The notes under the pieces were generated by a model. The model was not told the origin of the DNA and ran no database searches. It saw only the letters and a list, made by a program, of their open reading frames with translations. A program made the translations under genes and the position numbers. 64,000 nucleotides of DNA, from contig NZ_LMDI01000034.1 of NCBI RefSeq assembly GCF_001425785.1, positions 30,663 to 94,662 on the forward strand. The letters run 5' to 3'. Of the stretch, positions 46,669 through 56,221 are shown one piece after another. The DNA comes from Rhizobacter sp. Root1221. Its GTDB lineage: Bacteria; Pseudomonadota; Gammaproteobacteria; Burkholderiales; Burkholderiaceae_C. Every line of letters begins with the position of its first letter. Position 1 is the first letter of the stretch.

Positions 46669-49600
46669 ATGGATCGCATCAATCGCCTGTCAAGTGTCCG
46701 CCAACGCGATGGGGCGGGTGACGAACGGGGTGGGCCGCGCCGTGTGAGGGCCCGTACCGAATTGCGGCCGACGGCGGATCTCGAGGGTTTGACATCTCGT
46801 GCTGCTGCGCGGCTGTCGTCGCTCCGTCGGGCCGATGCGTTGGATCCCGCTTTGCATGATCCGGTCGGACGCGAGGGCGCCGCGGCGCTGCACGTGGTTG
46901 GTGCGGGCGCGTCTTGGCACCGCAGCCGACTGCGCGACGCGGCGCTCGTCGACCACGTGTTGCCCGTGGCGCTGAGGGCATTGGGCGCCACGCTGAAGGA
47001 GATTCCCGCTTGCCAGCGCGCGTTGCGGGGCTTTGCCGACCACCTTGTGCAAGTGGACGACACGGACAGCTTCGCTGCTTTCCTTGGCCGATGGAACGGT
47101 GACGAACCGGTGAACATCCTGCGGGCGGAGGCGCTGCTTGACGCGTACCTGCAGGCGCTGGCTGACACGGCGGTGCAGCAGTCGCTGCATGAAGCCGTGC
47201 AGACACTCGCCGGCATGCCTGCCGAGGAACTCGACGCACGACAGGCGGGCGCCGACACGTCGTTTCCGGCCCTGCTGGACAGCGCGCAGCTGCTGCCTCT
47301 GCTGCCGCCGCCGGAGCAGACCCTCATTCGGGATGCGCGACGCAACCGTGCCGTTCCGTCCCTGATCTATTTCAGCAGCGACTTGCTGCTCGCCGGTCAT
47401 GGGGGACTTTCGGGCTGGCTCCAGATGCAGCGCGATGGCCGTGAGGCGCAAGCGCGCGAATTGTTCATGAACGGCTTCGGCGTGCCGCGGGAGCGGGAAC
47501 TCGCGATTCTCGACAGGCTCCAGGCGCAAGCCGGAGTCGAACCGCAACTGCGAATCCGGATCCTGGGATCGAACACCTATGTCGGCAGCCTGGGAGCTGC
47601 CCCGTCCCGTCCATCAAGACCCGCCGCGCCGCCCGCGCCTCACATCCTGACGGTGCGTGCCGAGTCCGTGGGGTGGTTCCGGGCACGACAGGATGATGCC
47701 TGGCTGTTGAACCACGTCTATGCAGGCGCCGGACTGTCCACGCGTGCCGTGGTCGCCATGCGCATCAAGGCGCTGGCACGCCTCGCCAAGTCCCTGGGGC
47801 AAGATTCCCTGCGGGCCTTCCTGCCATGCTGGAAGAATGATGAACCGAAGGAACTCGCGCAATTCGAGGCCTTCCTCGAATCCGATACAGGCGCGGATGT
47901 GGCGTACTACACCCGCTCGGGGCTCGATGACCTCTGGCGCCTGGACGTTGGGCGCCGACACCCTTCCGCCGCCGAACTCGATCACCTGGATTTGTCCAGC
48001 GGCATGCGGCTGAGGGAGATGCTGCCTCCTCGGGAGGATGATCTGATCGGGCAGGTCGCGAAGGAGTTCGAGCGTCGCAAGGCGTCCGCATCGGCGGTCA
48101 AGAGCCAGGGACATGCACTGGCCCACTTCAGCGCATACCTGCTCGGCAAGGACATCGGCGGGCTGTGGGAGTGGGGCCTCATGCAGCGTGGCGATCAAGA
48201 GCCGCAGACCCGGGGCCGGGCCAAACTGTTGCTCGACAAGTTCAGGGAAAGTGTCCCCGCCAATTCCGATGCCAGGAAAAAGCTGTTCGGGCCGTTGCGT
48301 GTCATCCAGGATCTTGCCGGCGCCGACGACGGATATCGCTTGCTGGCACAGCGAGGGCGGCAGGCCAGGCTTGGCGAAACCTCCGGCGCGTTGGAGGCGG
48401 AAACGCCGGCCAATCTGCTCGATTCGATGCGCGAGGGGCTCCATTCCGCCTGGGCCGGACAACGGCAGCGCAGCGGGCGGCCGCGTCCCCTGCCGGTGGT
48501 GGCGGCTGGTCCGGGTGCGCTCGCCCCTTCCTCCTCCGGCACCCTGGCGCCCAGGATCGACATTGGCGTGATACCCCGGCGCGCGCGCACCCCTCGGTTC
48601 GAGGGCGGCGAGCTGGGGCGGGGCGAGGGCATCCCGGGAGACGCCGTGAAGTCCGAGCCGGTGTCCGCCGACTGGCACGCACCGGGGCCGCGGCCCTCCG
48701 TCTTTGTGGAGACCGAACTGGACCAGGCACGCACGGCCTTCCATCGCCAACTCGGGGAATACTGCGACCTGACGGCCGATCGCGCGGAGTGGCATGCGCA
48801 TCTTGATTTGAACGACCGCGTCCTGGTTCGCCACCGGATGGAGCCGAGGCTGGATCACGACAACAAGTTTCCGCTGCGCAGCCCGATCGACCCACTGGGC
48901 CGCGTGCATGACCGCTACGCCGGGCCGGACGGGGCTTGCCATCCGAACGTTCGTCTCGAGGCCATGGCGCTCAGCAGCGGCTTTCGAAGCTACTTTCGGG
49001 CGATGGCCAAATCGGATGGTCGGCTGCGCCTCGATTCCAGCAGTCTTCAGGAGGCGGTGGCGCGGCTCGAACGCGATGCGGCCAGCGAACTGATGCGCCT
49101 TGTTCGCGAGGAACCCCGGCAGCAGCCACGCCTGCAGCCGCGTCGACTGGAAGCGTCGGATGTGCAACCGCACGAGCACGCGCTGATCGGCCAGTACGGG
49201 TTGTTCGTGCCGCGTTCGCCGAAGTCGGAGGAACGGCCCACGCTTTCCAACGGGCGCATCCTGGGCTTCTACATGGGCGCGCTGGTCGAGAATGACGATG
49301 ACCTGGCGCGCACGGAAGACACGCACCCTGACTACGCGCACTATGCGATCGACACGCGTCCGATGGGCAAGAGGCTGATGATGTACTCGGCACTGGGGGC
49401 AGCCAACAGCGTGGCGTTCGCCAACACCGCGCTGCTGCCGGATGCGGGCGAGCCCGCGTTCGATCGTCGACGGCTCAATGCGATGTTCGTCGAGTTCGAT
49501 GCGTCGCTGACAGGCAGCGCAGGCCGTGCCCACCGGGAAAGATTGCTGGCGCTCGTGGCGCTGGACAACCTGTTCGATGGCGATCAGCCCGAGGCCCAGG

Positions 49601-49692
49601 TGCTCGTCGACTATGGCGACAACTTCCTGGCCAACTTCCAGGAGCCGGTGCCGCCTTCAGAGCCTGTCAAGCACGAACCGCACGGAGGGTAG
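46669..49692 (+). CDS. Large orphan protein: four helical repeats and a divergent SET-like domain
   Basis: 1007 residues, no signal peptide or membrane helix, Arg/Ser-rich first 60 residues. Four copies of a roughly 40-residue motif at about 118-160, 228-270, 365-405 and 482-527 share a pattern like ALxxFAxxLxxxxxxSLxxFLxxWxxDEP (for example SLIYFSSDLLLAGHGGLSGW against ALAHFSAYLLGKDIGGLWEW). A Pro/Arg/Gly-rich, probably disordered linker spans about 595-690. The C-terminus (838-990) reads like a SET fold: GRILGFYMGALVENDDD, AANSVAFANTALLPD where SET enzymes have NHxC, NAMFVEFDASL, VLVDYGDNFL. Codon use looks looser than its neighbours by eye. Together with the PIP-box-like promoter this suggests a type III effector. 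That is inference. Confidence 0.7.
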   Translation: MDRINRLSSVRQRDGAGDERGGPRRVRARTELRPTADLEGLTSRAAARLSSLRRADALDPALHDPVGREGAAALHVVGAGASWHRSRLRDAALVDHVLPVALRALGATLKEIPACQRALRGFADHLVQVDDTDSFAAFLGRWNGDEPVNILRAEALLDAYLQALADTAVQQSLHEAVQTLAGMPAEELDARQAGADTSFPALLDSAQLLPLLPPPEQTLIRDARRNRAVPSLIYFSSDLLLAGHGGLSGWLQMQRDGREAQARELFMNGFGVPRERELAILDRLQAQAGVEPQLRIRILGSNTYVGSLGAAPSRPSRPAAPPAPHILTVRAESVGWFRARQDDAWLLNHVYAGAGLSTRAVVAMRIKALARLAKSLGQDSLRAFLPCWKNDEPKELAQFEAFLESDTGADVAYYTRSGLDDLWRLDVGRRHPSAAELDHLDLSSGMRLREMLPPREDDLIGQVAKEFERRKASASAVKSQGHALAHFSAYLLGKDIGGLWEWGLMQRGDQEPQTRGRAKLLLDKFRESVPANSDARKKLFGPLRVIQDLAGADDGYRLLAQRGRQARLGETSGALEAETPANLLDSMREGLHSAWAGQRQRSGRPRPLPVVAAGPGALAPSSSGTLAPRIDIGVIPRRARTPRFEGGELGRGEGIPGDAVKSEPVSADWHAPGPRPSVFVETELDQARTAFHRQLGEYCDLTADRAEWHAHLDLNDRVLVRHRMEPRLDHDNKFPLRSPIDPLGRVHDRYAGPDGACHPNVRLEAMALSSGFRSYFRAMAKSDGRLRLDSSSLQEAVARLERDAASELMRLVREEPRQQPRLQPRRLEASDVQPHEHALIGQYGLFVPRSPKSEERPTLSNGRILGFYMGALVENDDDLARTEDTHPDYAHYAIDTRPMGKRLMMYSALGAANSVAFANTALLPDAGEPAFDRRRLNAMFVEFDASLTGSAGRAHRERLLALVALDNLFDGDQPEAQVLVDYGDNFLANFQEPVPPSEPVKHEPHGG

Positions 49693-49719
49693 GCCCGCCT
49701 CGGGCGATACTCCGTGGCG

Positions 49720-50697
49720 ATGTCCCTCGCGCCTGTCCTTCTCAAGCTCCTCGCCATCCTGTGCGTGATCGCGCTCGGTTACGTGGTGGGCCGGCTCAAG
49801 TGGCTGGGTGACAACGACCCGGCGCGCACGCTGGGGAATGCGGCGTACTACATCTTCGTGCCGGCGCTGCTGTTTCGCACCACCGCGCGGCTCGATCTGG
49901 CGGCGATGCCCTGGGGCACGCTGGTCGCGTTTTTCGTGCCGGTGCTCGTGTTGATGGCCGGGGTCTACGCGGTGTTGCGCTGGCGGCTCCAGCCGGGCGA
50001 GCCGGTGGCCGGGCCGTGTGTGCGGGCCATCAGCGCGTGTTTCGGCAACAGCGTGCAGATGGGCATCCCGATGGCCGCGGCGATGTTCGGTGAAGCAGGG
50101 TTGTCGATCCACGTGGCCATCGTCAGCCTGCACGCGCTGACGCTGCTCACGGTGCTGACCGCCCTCGTCGAGATGGACCTGGCCCGCGACCGCGCCCGCC
50201 AAGGCACGGAGGACACCCACCTCGGCCGCATGCTGCTGGCCACCGCCCGCAACACGATCATCCACCCGGTGGTGCTGCCCATCCTCGCGGGCCTCGCGTG
50301 GAATGCCCTGTCGCTGCCGCTGCCGGGCCTCGTGGACGAAACGCTGCTGCAGCTCGGCCAGGCCGTGGTGCCGCTGTGTCTCGTGCTGATCGGGATGTCG
50401 CTCGCCTACTACGGGCTGAAGGGGGCGCTGCGCGGTGCGCTGGCGCTGTCCGCACTCAAGCTCGCGGTGTTGCCGCTGGCCGTGCTGGTGGTGGGGCACT
50501 GGGTGTTCGGCCTCACCGGGCTGCCGCTGGCGGTGGTGGTGATGGCCGGCGCGCTGCCGGTGGGCAACAACGCGCTGATCTTCTCGCAGCGGTACCGCAC
50601 GCTGGAAGCCGAGGCCACCGCCACGGTGGTGGTCTCGACCGCCGTGTTCGCGGCCACGGCCCCGCTGTGGCTGTGGGTGTTGAGCCTGCTGGGCTGA
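49720..50697 (+). CDS. AEC-family transporter (auxin efflux carrier fold)
   Basis: 325 residues, about ten membrane helices in two halves. Recognisable family segments: LGNAAYYIFVPALLFRTTAR, the crossover CFGNSVQMGIPMAAAMFG, and GALPVGNNALIFSQRYRT. Inner-membrane transporter of the bile/arsenite/riboflavin clan, probably for organic anions. An ATG at 49720 is preferred to a GTG two codons earlier. It is convergent with and directly abuts the next gene. Confidence 0.9.
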   Translation: MSLAPVLLKLLAILCVIALGYVVGRLKWLGDNDPARTLGNAAYYIFVPALLFRTTARLDLAAMPWGTLVAFFVPVLVLMAGVYAVLRWRLQPGEPVAGPCVRAISACFGNSVQMGIPMAAAMFGEAGLSIHVAIVSLHALTLLTVLTALVEMDLARDRARQGTEDTHLGRMLLATARNTIIHPVVLPILAGLAWNALSLPLPGLVDETLLQLGQAVVPLCLVLIGMSLAYYGLKGALRGALALSALKLAVLPLAVLVVGHWVFGLTGLPLAVVVMAGALPVGNNALIFSQRYRTLEAEATATVVVSTAVFAATAPLWLWVLSLLG

Positions 50698-51000
50698 TCA
50701 GGTCGAACGGGCCACCAGGTCGAAGTGCTCGACCACGGGCGGCGCCGCGAAGAACGGGCCCACGATGGCGCGCCACTGCGGGAACAGCGGGCCTTCGCGG
50801 AAGTCCTTCATGTGGTTGTCCAGGGTGCCCCAGTAGATCGTCAGCAGGTAGCGTTCCGGCGACTCGATGCCACGGTTGACCTTGTAGCCGTGGAAGCCCG
50901 GCGACTTCGCGATCAGCGTTTCGACAGCGCGTTGGATGGCCTCGTCGAACGCGGCGTTCTGGCCGGGGTGGATGCGGATGTCGGCGACTTCGAGAATCAT
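50698..51000 (-). CDS. Antibiotic biosynthesis monooxygenase (ABM) domain protein
   Basis: 100 residues. Dimeric alpha-beta barrel type: starts MILEVADIRIHPGQNAAFDE, then GFHGYKVNRGIESPERYLL, and the family WRAIVGPFFAAPPVVEHF. Cofactor-free oxygenase or heme-related role in some members; specific function unknown. The stop abuts the end of the AEC gene. No partner on its strand. Confidence 0.82.
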   Translation of the reverse strand: MILEVADIRIHPGQNAAFDEAIQRAVETLIAKSPGFHGYKVNRGIESPERYLLTIYWGTLDNHMKDFREGPLFPQWRAIVGPFFAAPPVVEHFDLVARST

Positions 51001-51124
51001 GGATGGGCTCCAGGGGGGAAACCTCAAGCATAGGGCCTGCCGCCCCCCATCAAGGGGAGGGCGCCGCACGCGGCTGCCCACCACAATGACGCTCCTCCGT
51101 TTTGTCCCTTGATTGCCTGGCGCC

Positions 51125-53293
51125 ATGCTCACCCTCAAGTTGTTGCTTTTCCTCGCCGTGCTGGGCTGGTCTCTCTACAGCGCCGCGGTCTACTGGAGCC
51201 GCCGGGGTGACAACAAGCAGGCGCTGCGCACGCTGCAGACCGACGGGCGCCCCGAGCGCCCGCTGTCGCTCGAAGAATCCGTCGCGCTCGCCCCGTTCCT
51301 GTTCGAGCCATCCCGGCCGGGACAGGCCATGCCGTTGCGGCGCGACGGCGTGTTCGTGCTCCACGGCGAGTACGTGCGCCACGGGCTGACCACGGGCCAG
51401 GGCGGTGAAACCATGCACGACACCATCGGTGGCGTGGAGGTGATCCTGCCGTACGACGCGCGCGACTTCCTCGAACCCACGAACCGCGCCGAGGTGGTCT
51501 TCACCGAGAAGTTCGCCCTGGTGGTGGGGCTCAACGGATCGTTCGACCTGCTGGGAGGGCGCGCCCGCGCGTTGCGCCGCCAGCAGCAGGACCAGCAATG
51601 GCAGACCGGCAAGGCGGGTGAGGTGCCCGACGTGGCGCCGATGCCCGATGGCGAGCAGGCCGACACGGTGCGCGAGTCGCTGCGGGTCGAGATCCTCGGC
51701 CAGCGCGCCGAAACGCCCGCCGAGGTGGCCGCGCGGTCGGGGCCGGGCGTGGGCCTGGTGCCGGCGCTGCTGTGGGTGCTGGCGTTTGTCGCCCTCGGCA
51801 TCGCCAGTGTCGTGGACCCCGGGTCCCGGATGTTCTGGTTCGTGCCGGCCTGCGGTCTCGCGGTGCTGGCCGTGTGGTGGGTCTGGGGCCGGCGGCGTGC
51901 CGCGGGGCCGGGCAAGGTCAACCGGGTGCGTGGTCACGTCACCGCCATCGCGTTGCCCGCGCAGGGTGGCACGGGCGTGGGCCTCGTGCGCTGGTTCGTG
52001 GGCGACAAGTTCCCGCTCGAACTGCCGGCGCACTGGCAGGTGAGGTGGGCCACACCGCCCGAAGGCCCGGTGGACGTGGAGATGCGGGTCGATGGCCACA
52101 CCGCGGTGCGGTTCGGCCGCGCCCTGTCCATCGATGACGAGGTGACCCGGTTCTCACCCGTGCACTGGGGGCGCCACGCGCTGCTCGCGGTGGTGGGCGC
52201 GGTCGCGGTGGCCGCGCTGCCGATGTGGGCCGACGACCTGCCCAACGACCTCGTGCTCACCAGCGCGTGGATCCGGCATGGCGAGCCGCAGTCGTTCGAC
52301 CGGCCGGACCGGCTGGCCGCGCAGCGGCCGGCCATCGGCACGCCGGTGCACCTGTTCGGGCAGGCCGAGTGCGATTGGCGCGCCGATCCGGGCCACGCCC
52401 CGCGCATCGATTGCACCCGCCTGCGCTGGGGGGCTGCCGGCGCCGTCACGGCCCCCATCGAGGTGGACGCCCTCACGCGGTCGTTGCACGAGGGCGACTT
52501 CCTCCACGCACGCAGCGATCCGCGGCTCGAGCTGATGCTGCAGCTGCAGCTGATGGGTGGCGGGGATCCGCTCGCCCGCTACCAGGCCTCGGCCAATGCA
52601 CCGAAGCTCGTGACCGGCCTCGCCGACCTCGTGCGTTCGGTCGAAGCGGCGTGTGCCACCGCGTCGGGTCCGTGCGACACCTTGCGCACCGGCCTGGTCG
52701 ACGGCTTGATGGTCGACGATCCCCAGGCGCCCAAGGACTGGGCCGGCTGGGTGCGGCAGGCCGCCAGCGGTGAACTCACCGGCGACCGCGGCGTGGCCGT
52801 GATGCGTGCCAGCGCGGTGTCCGGCGTGCTGCAGGCTGCCCGCGCGGTGGCCGACCAGCGTGCGGGCGCGCTGGTCGCGGCCGCATTGGCCGCCCGCCAG
52901 GCGCCCGAGGCCGGCGTCGTCCTGCTCGACGTGTTGCCGGGCGGGGACACGCACCTGCCGCCGCCCCCCGAGGAGACCGGTGCGCTCGCGTTCATCGATC
53001 AACTCAATGGCTCACAAAGTGACCATTTACGTCAGCCGTTCGACGTGGACGGCCTGCTCGTCGGGCGCCACACGGGGCCTGGCGGGGCCACGGTGCTTCA
53101 GATCGATGCGCTGCGCCGCCTGGGCGACCCGTGGCCTTCGTTGATGCGGGCCGGGTGGCTGGCCCTGGGGCTGGGGTTGCTCGTGCTGCACGGGGTGCTG
53201 TTCGGGCTGAGGTTCCGCGCGGCGCGGGGTCGCAGCCGGGCGGTGGGCGCGTTCATCGACGAGCGGTGGCCCACCGCCGCCTTCCTCGGCTGA
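51125..53293 (+). CDS. igaA: IgaA-family inner-membrane protein
   Basis: 722 residues. Transmembrane helix 3-22, cytoplasmic domain, paired helices about 209-257, second cytoplasmic part, helix about 345-363, a large periplasmic domain, and a final helix about 672-697. It parallels enterobacterial IgaA/YrfF (VVGLNGSFDL, HWQVRWATPPEGPVDVEM, HTAVRFGRALSIDDEVTRFS against the corresponding IgaA segments) and has the periplasmic Cys pairs (ECDW, IDCTRL, EAACATASGPCDTL). In enterics IgaA restrains the Rcs phosphorelay. No rcsB/C/D/F gene is here, so its partner in this organism is unknown. The ATG at 51125 is used; a TTG lies four codons upstream. Confidence 0.82.
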   Translation: MLTLKLLLFLAVLGWSLYSAAVYWSRRGDNKQALRTLQTDGRPERPLSLEESVALAPFLFEPSRPGQAMPLRRDGVFVLHGEYVRHGLTTGQGGETMHDTIGGVEVILPYDARDFLEPTNRAEVVFTEKFALVVGLNGSFDLLGGRARALRRQQQDQQWQTGKAGEVPDVAPMPDGEQADTVRESLRVEILGQRAETPAEVAARSGPGVGLVPALLWVLAFVALGIASVVDPGSRMFWFVPACGLAVLAVWWVWGRRRAAGPGKVNRVRGHVTAIALPAQGGTGVGLVRWFVGDKFPLELPAHWQVRWATPPEGPVDVEMRVDGHTAVRFGRALSIDDEVTRFSPVHWGRHALLAVVGAVAVAALPMWADDLPNDLVLTSAWIRHGEPQSFDRPDRLAAQRPAIGTPVHLFGQAECDWRADPGHAPRIDCTRLRWGAAGAVTAPIEVDALTRSLHEGDFLHARSDPRLELMLQLQLMGGGDPLARYQASANAPKLVTGLADLVRSVEAACATASGPCDTLRTGLVDGLMVDDPQAPKDWAGWVRQAASGELTGDRGVAVMRASAVSGVLQAARAVADQRAGALVAAALAARQAPEAGVVLLDVLPGGDTHLPPPPEETGALAFIDQLNGSQSDHLRQPFDVDGLLVGRHTGPGGATVLQIDALRRLGDPWPSLMRAGWLALGLGLLVLHGVLFGLRFRAARGRSRAVGAFIDERWPTAAFLG

Positions 53294-53333
53294 GAGGCTG
53301 ACCCGTTCAGGATGGCCCCGAAGGGCCGTTCGA

Positions 53334-54536
<1,203 letters not shown>

Positions 54537-54940
54537 GGAAAGCTCCAGGATGAAACGGTCAGGGTGGCTGCGGCGCTGGGTGTGGATGCGATGCGGCGGT
54601 CGGGTGACGGCGGGCGGGGCGCCTTCTGGGCGCGGCACGGGCCGTGGGCGAGGGTGTGCCTCGAGTTTAAGTCGCCTGAAACGCCAACTTCGTCACCCGG
54701 GCGACGGCCGTGCGGCCTGCGGCACGCGATGGCCGCCAATCGCCCACGGACATGCCGGCCGCGCCTCGCGTTCCGTCATGCGGAATGGCCTGCACGCCGG
54801 ACCGGTCTTGCCATGAGATGGCCCTGTCATTTGTGTCAGGTGCGCGGGTGTCCGCACGGACTTAACCTCAAGTCTCGGGGCGTGACGGCCGACAACGCCT
54901 TACCAGCCGCGATTTTGTGCCGGCCCACGCGGTTCACGGG
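54537..54940. other. Divergent intergenic region, pcaF / HD-GYP
   Basis: 404 bases without a supportable gene. The right end holds an inverted repeat GACTT-AACCTC-AAGTC (54859-54874) overlapping the FliA-like promoter described at 54867-54895. The left part has no recognised operator for pcaF. GTTTAAGTCGCCTGAAAC at 54664-54681 is AT-richer than the surroundings and may belong to the pcaF promoter. Confidence 0.5.
54867..54895 (+). promoter_or_regulatory. Candidate sigma-28 (FliA) promoter for the c-di-GMP genes
   Basis: CTCAAGTCT (54867-54875), 12-base spacer, GCCGACAA (54888-54895). It resembles the flagellar sigma consensus TAAAGTTT-N11-GCCGATAA, with a spacer one longer. It is 45 bases upstream of the ATG of the HD-GYP gene, a sensible leader length. 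It would tie turnover of c-di-GMP to motility. Confidence 0.45.
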
Positions 54941-56221
54941 ATGAAAGACGTCTTGCCACCATCGTTGATCGAGGTCCAGAAGCTCCGCGTCGGGATGTTC
55001 ATCCATCTCGACGTGGGCTGGATGGCGCATCCGTTTCCGATGAGCAGCTTCAAGATTTCCTCGGCCGACCAGATCGCCACCATCCGTGGCCTGGGCAAGG
55101 CGAGCATCCGGTGGAGCCCCGACAAGAGCGACCCCGACCCGGCGGATGCCGCCGTCGCCGTGGTCGAGGCACCCGCGCCGGTGGCGGAAGCCCGGGCGGA
55201 AACGCCCCAGGCTGCGCAGGCTCGCCGTCACCGCGAGGCGCTTGCCGCGTCACGGGCCCGCCTGACGCTGTGCGAGCGGCAGTTCGCCGAGGCCACCCGC
55301 GCGTGCCGCCAGGTCACCGAACTGGTGCCGAGCCAGCCCGAGCGGGCCGGCGAGCAGGCCGAAGCGCTCGGCCGCACCTTCGTCGACAAGATGCTGGGCG
55401 ACCAGGAGATGTGCATCCGCCTGCTGACCGACGCGGCGGGCGACAAGGCGTCCCACCACGCCGTCAACGTCACGGTCATCTCGCTGCTGATGGGCCGCAC
55501 CTTCGGGTTGTCGGAGTCCGAGATGATGGACCTCGGGGTGGGGTCGCTGATGCACGACATCGGCAAGCTCGAGCTGCCCGAGCGCGTGCGCCACCGCGAG
55601 GAGCACTTCACGGCGGCCGAGAACCAGTTCTACCAGGAGCACGTGGCGCACGGTGTCACGCTCTCGCGCAAGATGGGCCTGCAGCCGGGTGCCGCGCTGG
55701 TCATCGCGCAGCACCACGAACAGGCCGACGGCAGCGGTTTCCCGCTCAAGCTCAACAGCGACCGCATGACCACCGCGGCGCGCATCGTGTCGCTGGTGAA
55801 CCGCTACGACAACATGTGCAACCCGCATGTGCCGTCGCGTGCGCTGACCCCCCACGAGGCCCTGTCGCTGCTGTTCGCGCAGGGCAAGAACCGCTACGAC
55901 ACCGCCATCCTCGGCGCGTTCATCCGCATGATGGGGGTGTACCCGCCGGGCTCCACCGTGCAGCTCACCGACGACCGCTACGCGCTCGTGATGTCCGTCA
56001 ACTCCACCCGGCCGTTGAAACCCACGGTGCTGGTGCACGACCCCAAGGTGCCGCGCGACGACGCGCTGCTGCTCAACCTCGAGCGTGAACCGCGCCTCGG
56101 CATCCGCCGCAGCCTGAAGCCGCAGCAGTTGCCCAGCGAGACCCTCACGTACCTGTCGCCGCGTCCGCGCATCGCCTACTACTTCGAACCGAACCACGAG
56201 CCCGAGGACGCCCTTTCATGA
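54941..56221 (+). CDS. HD-GYP domain c-di-GMP phosphodiesterase
   Basis: 426 residues. N-terminal DUF3391 (about 1-130: KLRVGMFIHLDVGWMAHPFP), then an HD-GYP domain about 150-330 with HD in LMHDIGKLELPE (His205-Asp206) and the GYP-type motif HHEQADGSGFP (258-268). Metal ligands are present, so it is predicted to hydrolyse c-di-GMP. An ATG at 54941 is preferred to a GTG eight codons earlier. It overlaps the next gene by four bases, so the two c-di-GMP genes are coupled. Confidence 0.9.
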   Translation: MKDVLPPSLIEVQKLRVGMFIHLDVGWMAHPFPMSSFKISSADQIATIRGLGKASIRWSPDKSDPDPADAAVAVVEAPAPVAEARAETPQAAQARRHREALAASRARLTLCERQFAEATRACRQVTELVPSQPERAGEQAEALGRTFVDKMLGDQEMCIRLLTDAAGDKASHHAVNVTVISLLMGRTFGLSESEMMDLGVGSLMHDIGKLELPERVRHREEHFTAAENQFYQEHVAHGVTLSRKMGLQPGAALVIAQHHEQADGSGFPLKLNSDRMTTAARIVSLVNRYDNMCNPHVPSRALTPHEALSLLFAQGKNRYDTAILGAFIRMMGVYPPGSTVQLTDDRYALVMSVNSTRPLKPTVLVHDPKVPRDDALLLNLEREPRLGIRRSLKPQQLPSETLTYLSPRPRIAYYFEPNHEPEDALS

